Of a stretch of DNA of 64,000 nucleotides, positions 9,189 to 18,175 are shown piece after piece (position 1 is the stretch's first letter; every line of letters starts with the position of its first letter). Origin of the DNA: Streptomyces sp. WMMB 322 (GTDB lineage: Bacteria; Actinomycetota; Actinomycetes; Streptomycetales; Streptomycetaceae); the NCBI RefSeq assembly GCF_900090145.1, contig NZ_FMHI01000023.1:62001-126000 (forward strand). Direction: 5' to 3'. Under the pieces are notes generated by a model. The model saw only the letters and a program-made list of their open reading frames with translations. It had not been told where the DNA came from and made no database searches. Made by a program: the position numbers and the translations under genes.

Positions 9189-9218
9189 TTGCCCGTTATG
9201 AGCACGGCGGATTAGCTT
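9189..9218 (+). promoter_or_regulatory. Candidate vegetative-type promoter of the encapsulin pair
   Basis: TTGCCC (9189-9194) and TAGCTT (9213-9218) are separated by 18 bp and fit the Streptomyces TTGAC-N/TANNNT pattern. Transcription would start near 9225, giving a leader of about 47 bases before the ATG at 9272. This is read by eye and has not been tested. Confidence 0.4.
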
Positions 9219-9271
9219 CGTCTGCGCAACGACGAATTGCCGGTGCGGACACGGAGATTGGCGGTACCCAT

Positions 9272-10684
9272 ATGGCGACTGCGGTGGAGACGAATTCCGG
9301 TGGCGAGGATGCCGCACAGCGGGCACAGGCGAGTCTTGCGACGGCGGCCGCACGCAATCTCACCACGACCACCAAGACGCCCCCGCAGATGCAGGGAATC
9401 AGCTCCCGCTGGCTGTTGAAGGTTCTCCCCTGGGTGCAGGTGCCCGGCGGCACCTTCCGCGTCAACAGGCGCCTGACGCACACCCTGGGCGACGGCCGCG
9501 TGGAGTTCACCACCACGGGTGCCGAAGTGCGGGTCATCCCGCTGGAGCTGACCGAGCTCCCGCTGCTGCGCGGCTACGAGGACCGTGCGGTGCTCGAAGC
9601 GCTGGCGAACCGTTGCGAACAGCGCGACTTCGGTCCGGGCGAGACGATCGTCGAGGAGGGACGCCCGGCAGACCAGGTGGTGCTCGTCGCCCACGGCAAG
9701 CTGCGCAGGACGAGAGAGGGCAAGTACGGCGGCGAGAGCGCCCTCGGCGTGCTGGCCGACGGCGACCACCTCGGGTCCGACCGGCTCACCGGCGAGCCGG
9801 GGAAGTGGGACATCACGCTCACCTCGCTGACCAGCGGCACCGTACTGACCCTCGCCCGGGAGTCCTTCGAGGAGATCGCCGGCCGGTCCGAGAGCCTGCG
9901 CGCGCAGACCGCCACGGCGGCATCCGAGCTGAACGGGCGGCGCACGCCCGACGGAGAATCCGAAGTGGCCCTGGCTTCGGGGCATGTGGGGGAGGCGTCG
10001 CTGCCGGGTACGTTCGTGGACTACGAGCTGTCTCCGCGTGAGTACGAGCTGAGTGTGGCGCAGACGGTGCTGCGGGTGCATTCGCGGGTGGCGGATCTGT
10101 ACAACCACCCGATGAACCAGGTCGAGGAGCAGTTGCGGCTGACGATCGAGGCGCTGCGGGAGCGGCAGGAGCACGAGATGGTCAACAACCGCGACTTCGG
10201 GCTCCTGCACAACGCCGCCCTGGCCCAGCGCATCCACACCCGTTCCGGCCCGCCAACCCCCGACGACCTCGACGAACTCATCTCGCGCCGCCGCAAGACG
10301 CAGTTCCTCCTCGCCCATCCCAAGGCGATCGCCGCCTTCGGCCGCGAGTGCAGCCGCCGCGGCATCCAGCCCGACAGCGCGGAAGTGGACGGGCACCGGC
10401 TGCCCGCCTGGCGGGGCGTGCCCGTCCTGCCGTGCAACAAGATCCCCGTCGGCCCGGAGGGCACGACGAGCGTGCTGGCCATGCGTACCGGCCAGGAGAA
10501 GCAGGGTGTCGTCGGCCTGCACCAGACAGGAATTCCCGACGAATACCAGCCGGGGGTCTCGGTCCGTTTCATGGGTATCGACGAAAAGGCCCTCATCTCC
10601 TATCTGGTGAGTGCCTACTATTCGGCGGCCGTTCTCGTGCCGGATGCTCTGGGAATCCTCGAGGACGTCGAAATCGGCCACTGA
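9272..10684 (+). CDS. Family 2B encapsulin shell protein with inserted cyclic-nucleotide-binding-like domain, copy 1
   Basis: The 470-residue protein has the family 2B layout. A disordered start is followed by an N-arm with TTTTKTPPQMQGISSRW, an HK97-type segment, a cyclic-nucleotide-binding-like domain at about residues 95-210, and the rest of the HK97 fold to the C-terminal GILEDVEIGH. Family 2B shells form icosahedral nanocompartments; characterised members enclose terpene cyclases such as 2-methylisoborneol synthase. The inserted domain lacks the Glu and Arg of a normal phosphate-binding cassette (GDHLGSDRL, then KWDITL), so ordinary cAMP binding is doubtful. A second shell gene follows after 105 bp. 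No recognised cargo gene is adjacent. Confidence 0.92.
   Translation: MATAVETNSGGEDAAQRAQASLATAAARNLTTTTKTPPQMQGISSRWLLKVLPWVQVPGGTFRVNRRLTHTLGDGRVEFTTTGAEVRVIPLELTELPLLRGYEDRAVLEALANRCEQRDFGPGETIVEEGRPADQVVLVAHGKLRRTREGKYGGESALGVLADGDHLGSDRLTGEPGKWDITLTSLTSGTVLTLARESFEEIAGRSESLRAQTATAASELNGRRTPDGESEVALASGHVGEASLPGTFVDYELSPREYELSVAQTVLRVHSRVADLYNHPMNQVEEQLRLTIEALRERQEHEMVNNRDFGLLHNAALAQRIHTRSGPPTPDDLDELISRRRKTQFLLAHPKAIAAFGRECSRRGIQPDSAEVDGHRLPAWRGVPVLPCNKIPVGPEGTTSVLAMRTGQEKQGVVGLHQTGIPDEYQPGVSVRFMGIDEKALISYLVSAYYSAAVLVPDALGILEDVEIGH
9971..10336 (+). repeat. 366-bp block shared by the two encapsulin genes, copy 1
   Basis: This part of the HK97-fold coding sequence matches 11477-11842 at a fixed offset of 1506 bp. 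By direct reading they differ at only one base (T at 9987, C at 11493). The sequences before and after the block are clearly diverged, including synonymous sites. The block encodes residues from about 234 onward (SLPGTFVDYELSPREYEL and downstream). Confidence 0.9.
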
Positions 10685-10789
10685 CCCCGCGCGTCGGCGT
10701 CACGGCGGTCCGCTCCCGCCGAGCGGGATTTCCGGACGATTCCCGAAAGCAGTTCAAGTACCGGCCACAGCACGAAAGGTCTCCGGTCG

Positions 10790-12184
10790 ATGACCACCCA
10801 GCCCGAGACGACGCCCGCCTTTGCACCCGGGCCGAGCCTCAGCCTCACCACTGCCGCTGCCCGCAACCTGACGACCACCACCAAGACACCCCCGCAGATG
10901 CAGGGGATCTCCTCACGCTGGCTGCTGAAGGTCCTCCCGTGGGTCGAGGCCACCGGCGGCGTCTTCCGCGTCAACAGGCGCCTGACGCACACCCTCGGCG
11001 ACGGACGGGTGGAATTCGTCGTCACCGGCGCCGACATCGGCGTGATCCCCGCCGAGCTCCGCGAGATCCCGCTGCTGCGCGGGCTGACGGACGACGCGGC
11101 CCTGGGGGCTCTCGCCGAACGGTTCGAGCAGCGGGAGTACGCCGCCGGGGAGACGGTCGTCTCGCCCGGTGACCCGGCACGGCTTCTCCTCATCGCCCAC
11201 GGGAAGGTGAAGCGCACGGGTGCCGGCAAGTACGGCGAGGAGGTGTCCCTCGGCGTTCTCGCCGGCGGCGACCATGTCGGCGACCAGGCCCTCACGCCGG
11301 AGCCGGGGGAGTGGGAGCACACCCTCACCGCGCTGACGAAGTGCACCGTACTGTCCCTGTCCGCACAGGAGTTCCGCGAACTGGCGGACCGCTCACGGGC
11401 GTTGCGCACCTACCTCGACGCCTGCCTCTCCCGCGCGATCCCGCGGCAGAACAGGCGCGGGGAGGCCGAGATCGAGCTGGCTTCGGGGCATGCGGGGGAG
11501 GCGTCGCTGCCGGGTACGTTCGTGGACTACGAGCTGTCTCCGCGTGAGTACGAGCTGAGTGTGGCGCAGACGGTGCTGCGGGTGCATTCGCGGGTGGCGG
11601 ATCTGTACAACCACCCGATGAACCAGGTCGAGGAGCAGTTGCGGCTGACGATCGAGGCGCTGCGGGAGCGGCAGGAGCACGAGATGGTCAACAACCGCGA
11701 CTTCGGGCTCCTGCACAACGCCGCCCTGGCCCAGCGCATCCACACCCGTTCCGGCCCGCCAACCCCCGACGACCTCGACGAACTCATCTCGCGCCGCCGC
11801 AAGACGCAGTTCCTCCTCGCCCATCCCAAGGCGATCGCCGCCATCGGCCGCGAGTGCAGCAGCCGCGGCATCTACCCCCAGCAGACCGAGCTGCACGGTG
11901 CGAGCGTGCGCTCCTGGCGCGGCATTCCGCTCCTGCCGTGCAACAAGATCCCGGTCAGCCGTGAGGGCACGACCAGTGTGCTGGCCATGCGCACGGGCCA
12001 GGAGAACCAGGGCGTCGTCGGCCTGCACCAGACGGGCATCCCCGACGAGATCGAGCCCGGTCTGAACGTGCGCTTCATGGGCGTCGACGACAAGGCCCTG
12101 ATCTCGTACCTGGTGAGCACCTACTACTCGGCAGCGGTGCTCGTCCCCGACGCTCTCGGCGTGCTGGAGGACGTCGAGATCTGA
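10790..12184 (+). CDS. Family 2B encapsulin shell protein with inserted cyclic-nucleotide-binding-like domain, copy 2
   Basis: The 464-residue paralogue of the preceding gene has the same order: N-arm with TTTTKTPPQMQGISSRW, HK97 segment, cyclic-nucleotide-binding-like insert at about residues 85-200, and the remaining HK97 fold ending in GVLEDVEI. The insert differs strongly from copy 1 and also lacks the canonical cassette (GDHVGDQAL, then EWEHTL). The C-terminal shell region is almost identical to copy 1 because of the shared DNA block. GAAAGG lies upstream of the ATG. Two shell genes in tandem suggest a mixed shell in which the two inserts decorate the surface. The convergent phosphoketolase ends 105 bp away. 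Confidence 0.92.
   Translation: MTTQPETTPAFAPGPSLSLTTAAARNLTTTTKTPPQMQGISSRWLLKVLPWVEATGGVFRVNRRLTHTLGDGRVEFVVTGADIGVIPAELREIPLLRGLTDDAALGALAERFEQREYAAGETVVSPGDPARLLLIAHGKVKRTGAGKYGEEVSLGVLAGGDHVGDQALTPEPGEWEHTLTALTKCTVLSLSAQEFRELADRSRALRTYLDACLSRAIPRQNRRGEAEIELASGHAGEASLPGTFVDYELSPREYELSVAQTVLRVHSRVADLYNHPMNQVEEQLRLTIEALRERQEHEMVNNRDFGLLHNAALAQRIHTRSGPPTPDDLDELISRRRKTQFLLAHPKAIAAIGRECSSRGIYPQQTELHGASVRSWRGIPLLPCNKIPVSREGTTSVLAMRTGQENQGVVGLHQTGIPDEIEPGLNVRFMGVDDKALISYLVSTYYSAAVLVPDALGVLEDVEI
11477..11842 (+). repeat. 366-bp block shared by the two encapsulin genes, copy 2
   Basis: Second copy of the near-identical block at 9971-10336 (365 of 366 bases by eye). Identity stops abruptly at CTGGCTTCGGGGC on the left and GCGATCGCCGCC on the right. 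Confidence 0.9.
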
Positions 12185-12288
12185 CGTCGCAGGCCACAGC
12201 ACCATCGCAGGCCACTGCACGGGCACCCGCCAGGCAGGACGCGCGCCGGCAGCAAGGGGGATCCGGACCGGGAGGGGAGGAGGGGACC
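12185..12288. other. Convergent gap between encapsulin copy 2 and phosphoketolase
   Basis: The 104-bp gap holds a direct repeat TCGCAGGCCAC at 12187-12197 and 12205-12215 (18-bp period) and a purine-rich tail. No strong terminator hairpin was seen. Confidence 0.4.
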
Positions 12289-14682
12289 TCAGCCGGAGGC
12301 CGCGGACCAGCTCCAGTCCGCGACCTCCGGCAGGTCCGTCCCGTGCTCACGGGTCCATGAGTGGTGCCGGGTCCGCACGTCCCCCATCGCCTGCCGCACA
12401 CCCGCGGCCCGCACCGGCAGGCCCGGCGTGCGGTCGATGACGTCCATCACGAGCCGGTAGCGGTCCATGTCGTTGCGCACCACCATGTCGAACGGCGTCG
12501 TGGTGGCGCCCATCTCCTTGTATCCGCGCACATGGAGCGAGTCGTGCACGGCCCGCCGGTAGGTGAGGCGGTGCACGAGCCACGGATAGCCGTGGTACGC
12601 GAAGATCACAGGCCTGTCGCGTGTGAAGACGGCGTCGAACTCCGCGTCGGTCAGGCCGTGCGGATGCTCCGACCGCGGCAGCAGCCGCGCGATGTCCACC
12701 ACGTTCACCACCCGCACCGCCAGCTGCGGCAGATGCTCGCGCAGCAGCGACGCCGCCGCCAGCGTCTCCTGCGTGGGAACGTCGCCGGCACAGGCCAGCA
12801 CCACGTCCGGCTCCCCGTCCTGAGCCTCCGTGCCCGCCCATTCCCACACGCCGAGGCCCCGCTCGCAGTGGTTGCGGGCCTCCTCCAGCGACAGCCAGTC
12901 GAAGCACTGCTGCTTGCCGGCCACCACGACGTTGACGGTGTCGCGCGTGCGCAGCACATGATCCGCGACGCACAGCAGCGTGTTGGCGTCCGGCGGCAGA
13001 TAGACCCGCACGACCTGCGGGCTCTTGTTCATGATGTGGTCGATGAAGCCGGGGTCCTGGTGGGAGAAGCCGTTGTGGTCCTGCCGCCACGCGTGCGAGG
13101 TGAGCAGGTAGTTGAGCGAGGCGAGCGGCATGCGCCACGGCACTTCCCGCGAGCTCTGCAGCCACTTGACGTGCTGGCCGGCCATGCTGGCGACGATGTG
13201 CGCGAAGGCCTCGTACGTGCCGAAGAGACCGTGCCTGCCCGTGAGCAGGTAACCCTCCAGCCAGCCCTGGCACATGTGCTCCGAGAGGACCTCGAGGACC
13301 CGCCCGTGCCGGCCGAGGTGCTCGTCCGTCCCGAGGGTCTGCGCCTGCCAGCCGCGCGGCGTGACGTCGAAGACGCCGTCTAGGTGGTTCGAGGCCGTCT
13401 CGTCGGGACCGAACAGACGGAAGTCCCGCCGCTGCTGAGTGGCGGAGAACAGCTCGGTCAGCACGCCGCCCAGCACGCGTGTGGGCTCGTGCGAGGTGTG
13501 CCCGTGTCGCTCCACGTCCACGGCGTGCGGTTCCAGCGCGGGCAGCGGCAGTTCACGCAGCAGGCGTCCGCCGTTGGCGTGCGGGGATGCGCCCAGCCTG
13601 CGGTCTCCCTCCGGCACGCATGCCAGCACCTCGTCGACGGGCCTGCCCTCCTCGTCGAAGAGCTCCTGGGGACGGTAGGAACGCAGCCAGGCCTCCAACT
13701 GCCGCAGCCGCGCCGGGTCTTCACGGACGCCTGCCAGCGGGATCTGGTGCGAGCGCCATGTGTCCTCCACGGGCACACCGTCGACCTCCGAAGGGCCCGT
13801 CCAGCCCTTCGGGGTGCGCAGCACCAGCATCGGCCAGCGCGGCCGGTGCACCGAAGCGCCCGCACGGGCGCGGGCCTCACGCTGGTACTGCCCGATCCGT
13901 TCCAGCGCCACGTCGAAGGCCCCCGCGAGCGCGCGGTGCGTCTCGGCCGGAGGCGTCCCGGGGTGCGCGGTGACGTGCAGCGGGTCGTATCCGTATCCGC
14001 GCAGCAGGGCGTCCAGTTCGTCATCCGGGAGCCGGGCGAGGACCGCCGGGTTCGCGATCTTGTACCCGTTGAGGTGAAGCACGGGCAGAACCGCTCCGTC
14101 GTGCACCGGGTCGAGGAACTTGTTGGAGTGCCAGGCCGCGGCCAGCGGACCCGTCTCGGCCTCCCCGTCGCCCACGACGGAGCACACCAGCAGATCGGGA
14201 TTGTCGAAGGCCGCGCCGTATGCGTGGGCCGTCGCGTAGCCGAGCTCGCCGCCCTCCTGGATCGAACCGGGCACGTCGGGTGCCGTATGGCTGGGCAGCC
14301 CGCCCGGATGCGAGAAGTCCCGGAAGAGGCCGAGCATGCCCGCGGCGTCCCGCCGGCGGTCGGGTTCGAGTTCGCCGAACGTCCCCTCCAGCCACGCGCC
14401 CGCCAGCACGGCGGGCGCCCCGTGGCCCGGCCCCCAGATGCCGAGGGCGTCCAGTCCGTGTGTCCGGACGGCCCGGTTGAGGTGGGTGTAGACGAGCCCC
14501 AGTCCGGGTGCCGAACCCCAGTGCCCCAGCAGCCTGGGCTTGATGTGCTCCGGGCGCAGCGGCTCACGCAGCAGCGGATTGTCCCGCAGGTACAGCTGAC
14601 AGGCGGACAGGTAGTTCATGGCACGCCAGTGGGCGTCCAGCCGGGCGGTCTCGTCGTCGGAGAGCTGAGGGTGCGTGTGCAT
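12289..14682 (-). CDS. xfp: Xylulose-5-phosphate/fructose-6-phosphate phosphoketolase
   Basis: The 797-residue protein matches the usual phosphoketolase length. These thiamine-diphosphate enzymes split xylulose 5-phosphate (and often fructose 6-phosphate) with phosphate into acetyl phosphate and glyceraldehyde 3-phosphate (or erythrose 4-phosphate). Visible family landmarks are the N-terminal DAHWRAMNYLSACQLYL, GHWGSAPGLG, the ThDP site beginning GDGEAETGPLA, HLNGYKIANP, and C-terminal YHGYPWLVHRL and YKEMGATTTPFDMVV. The ATG at 14682 fits the family N-terminus although no strong ribosome-binding site precedes it. There is no disordered terminal extension of the kind used for encapsulin loading. 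It diverges from the GAF-type regulator and could be controlled by it. Confidence 0.95.
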   Translation of the reverse strand: MHTHPQLSDDETARLDAHWRAMNYLSACQLYLRDNPLLREPLRPEHIKPRLLGHWGSAPGLGLVYTHLNRAVRTHGLDALGIWGPGHGAPAVLAGAWLEGTFGELEPDRRRDAAGMLGLFRDFSHPGGLPSHTAPDVPGSIQEGGELGYATAHAYGAAFDNPDLLVCSVVGDGEAETGPLAAAWHSNKFLDPVHDGAVLPVLHLNGYKIANPAVLARLPDDELDALLRGYGYDPLHVTAHPGTPPAETHRALAGAFDVALERIGQYQREARARAGASVHRPRWPMLVLRTPKGWTGPSEVDGVPVEDTWRSHQIPLAGVREDPARLRQLEAWLRSYRPQELFDEEGRPVDEVLACVPEGDRRLGASPHANGGRLLRELPLPALEPHAVDVERHGHTSHEPTRVLGGVLTELFSATQQRRDFRLFGPDETASNHLDGVFDVTPRGWQAQTLGTDEHLGRHGRVLEVLSEHMCQGWLEGYLLTGRHGLFGTYEAFAHIVASMAGQHVKWLQSSREVPWRMPLASLNYLLTSHAWRQDHNGFSHQDPGFIDHIMNKSPQVVRVYLPPDANTLLCVADHVLRTRDTVNVVVAGKQQCFDWLSLEEARNHCERGLGVWEWAGTEAQDGEPDVVLACAGDVPTQETLAAASLLREHLPQLAVRVVNVVDIARLLPRSEHPHGLTDAEFDAVFTRDRPVIFAYHGYPWLVHRLTYRRAVHDSLHVRGYKEMGATTTPFDMVVRNDMDRYRLVMDVIDRTPGLPVRAAGVRQAMGDVRTRHHSWTREHGTDLPEVADWSWSAASG

Positions 14683-14809
14683 GCGGTGATGGGTACCAGG
14701 GGACGCCGCATGACACACGTGCAGGCGGACCGGTGAGTATCCCGAAGCGTGCTGGATTGTCCGGGTCCACAGCGTTGCCTGGGGCTGTGACGCGCGGCAC
14801 GATGACGGT
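14683..14809. other. Divergent promoter region of phosphoketolase and the GAF-type regulator
   Basis: The 127-bp gap has no gene. It contains one GCAACG-type half site on the minus strand (within AGCGTTGCC near 14771-14779), resembling the paired repeats before the aldehyde dehydrogenase gene. No convincing -10/-35 pair was recognised. Confidence 0.35.
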
Positions 14810-16162
14810 GTGCTGAATCCATGGCTGGCGCTGGAGGCAGGGGCAGACGCGGCCGAGCGGACGGGCCAGGTCCGCCGCGCGCACGAGGAGTTCGTGACCG
14901 AGGGCGCGATCGGCGCGCAGGTGCGGAACGTGGTGGCCGAGTCCTGGCAGCGGTGCGCCGGTGCCTCCGTCGAGCCGGAGAGCGTGGCCCGGGTCGACCT
15001 GGAGGACGCCGAGCTCGCCGCATACCGGTCCGCGCATCCCCTGCACCGCGTCATGCCGCTCTTCCGCGAACTCCTCGGCACCGTCGCCGACGACGGTGCG
15101 CATCTGCTGTCCGTGTGCGACGAGAACGGACGCATGCTGTGGGTCGAGGGACACTCCCAAGTCCGGCGCCACGCCGAGGGGATGAACTTCGTTCCCGGCG
15201 CCCGCTGGTCCGAGCGCTACATCGGCACCAACGCCCCGGGCACGGCCCTCGCCGTCGACCACGCCGTGCAGATCTTCACAGCCGAGCACTACTGCCGCCC
15301 CGTGCAGGCGTGGACGTGCGCCGCGGCACCCGTCCACGATCCGCGCACCCACCGCCTCATCGGGGCCGTCGACATCACCGGCGGCGACCATCTCGCCTCG
15401 CCGCAGAGCCTCGCGCTCGTCCAGGCGACCGCCCGCGCCGCGGAGGCGTATCTCGCCGAACTGTCCGCCGCCGGCGGCACTTCGGCCGACGGCGCGCCCG
15501 TGCTGAACGCCCTCGGCTGCGACGAGGCCCTGCTCGATCCCGGAGGCGGCACGCCCGTGCGGCTGGGCAGGCGGCACAGCGAGATCATGGTGCTCCTCGC
15601 GGCGCATCCCGAAGGCCTCACCGGAGAACGTCTCGCGCTCGAACTCTACGGAGAGCGCGCCGTCACGCCGGTCACGCTGCGTGCCGAACTCTCCCGGCTG
15701 CGCGGGCTGCTGGGGTCGCTGCTGGACTCACGCCCGTACCGGCTGCGCACCGCAGCGCACACCGACCACGACGCCGTCGCGCAGGCACTGGCCGAGGGCG
15801 ATCTGCCCGCCGCGCTCTCCGCCTACCGCGGCCCGCTGCTGCCGCTCTCCGAGGCGCCCGGTGTCGTACGGCTGCGCAGGCGGCTGGAGGACCGGTTGCG
15901 CCGTGCTCTGCTCTCCTCCCGCGACCCGGTCCTGCTGGAGGAGTGGGTGCGCACCCCCTGGGGCGAGGACGACCTGGAGATGTGGGAGGCCCTGCTGGCC
16001 GGACGCCGGGGCGGTGAGGCCCGCACCGCCGCCCTCACCCGCCGCGTGCGCGAACTGCGCCGCTCCTACGGGCTGGAGAGCACGCAGCCGCCCTCCGCGC
16101 CCCGTCCGCACACAGAGGCAGGCACAGCACACGCAACGTATCGGCAACGTTCCCGTCCCTAG
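14810..16162 (+). CDS. GAF-domain regulator with C-terminal SARP-like winged helix and BTAD-like region
   Basis: The 450-residue protein combines an AcoR/DhaR-type sensory half (about residues 20-215, with AESWQRCAG, GARWSERYIGTNAPGTAL and AAPVHDPRT) with a different output half. AcoR-type activators carry a sigma-54 AAA+ domain; here residues about 243-310 look like an OmpR/SARP winged helix (RRHSEIMVLLAAHPEGL, then LRAELSRLRGLLG). The next part resembles a BTAD domain (AALSAYRGPLLPLSEAP). Streptomyces lacks sigma-54, so this replacement makes sense. It sits directly upstream of aldehyde dehydrogenase and DUF779 and probably activates them in response to an aldehyde or acetoin-like ligand. 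The GTG start at 14810 has no strong ribosome-binding site. Confidence 0.78.
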   Translation: MLNPWLALEAGADAAERTGQVRRAHEEFVTEGAIGAQVRNVVAESWQRCAGASVEPESVARVDLEDAELAAYRSAHPLHRVMPLFRELLGTVADDGAHLLSVCDENGRMLWVEGHSQVRRHAEGMNFVPGARWSERYIGTNAPGTALAVDHAVQIFTAEHYCRPVQAWTCAAAPVHDPRTHRLIGAVDITGGDHLASPQSLALVQATARAAEAYLAELSAAGGTSADGAPVLNALGCDEALLDPGGGTPVRLGRRHSEIMVLLAAHPEGLTGERLALELYGERAVTPVTLRAELSRLRGLLGSLLDSRPYRLRTAAHTDHDAVAQALAEGDLPAALSAYRGPLLPLSEAPGVVRLRRRLEDRLRRALLSSRDPVLLEEWVRTPWGEDDLEMWEALLAGRRGGEARTAALTRRVRELRRSYGLESTQPPSAPRPHTEAGTAHATYRQRSRP

Positions 16163-16165
16163 GCT
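16133..16165 (+). promoter_or_regulatory. Candidate SARP-type activator site and promoter of the aldehyde dehydrogenase operon
   Basis: The heptamer GCAACGT occurs at 16133-16139 and again at 16144-16150, an 11-bp period. TAGGCT at 16160-16165 fits a -10 element, starting 9 bp after the second repeat. SARP activators are known to bind heptamer direct repeats 11 bp apart placed about 8 bp before the -10. The element lies within the last codons of the regulator, and the -10 overlaps its stop codon. Confidence 0.5.
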
Positions 16166-16226
16166 TCCCCGCAACACGGGCCCGCCGCGGGATGAGGCGG
16201 GCCACCAGCACCAAGGGGAGGCAGTG

Positions 16227-17749
<1,523 letters not shown>

Positions 17750-17750
<1 letters not shown>

Positions 17751-18175
17751 TGTCCTCCGCGGAGCAGGCTCACGACCGAGCCGCCGCCGAGCCGCCGGAA
17801 CGGGTCGGCGTCACCGACGAGGCGGCCAGGATGATCCGCCGGCTGACGGACCAGCACGGGCCGCTGATGTTCCACCAGTCGGGCGGCTGCTGCGACGGCA
17901 GCTCCCCGATGTGCTACCAGCTCGGCGAGCTGCGCACGGGGGACGCGGACGTGCTGCTCGGGCGGCTGGCGGTGGAGGGCGTCGGCGAACCGGTGCCGTT
18001 CTGGATGTCCTCGAGCCAGTTCGCGTACTGGAGCCACACCCACCTGACGGTGGACGTGGTGCCGGGACGCGGCAGCGGATTCTCCCTGGAGGCCCCGGAA
18101 GGGGTGCGCTTCCTGATCCGCTCGCGGCTCATGGACGAGGGCGCTTCGGCCGAACTGCCGCCGCAGCAGCGGTAG
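17750..18175 (+). CDS. DUF779 domain protein
   Basis: The 141-residue protein has the DUF779 signature MFHQSGGCCDGSSPMCY and later SQFAYWSHTHLTVDVVPGRG. Paired cysteines and histidines suggest metal binding. Family members are almost always next to AldB/ExaC-type aldehyde dehydrogenases, as here, where start and stop overlap. The biochemical role is not established; an accessory or maturation role for the dehydrogenase is an inference from context. Its 3' end overlaps the convergent MOSC gene by 47 bp. Confidence 0.9.

Noticed and set aside
12289..14682. Phosphoketolase as a proven encapsulin cargo
   Set aside because: Its N- and C-termini match ordinary phosphoketolases and carry no loading extension; adjacency alone is weak.
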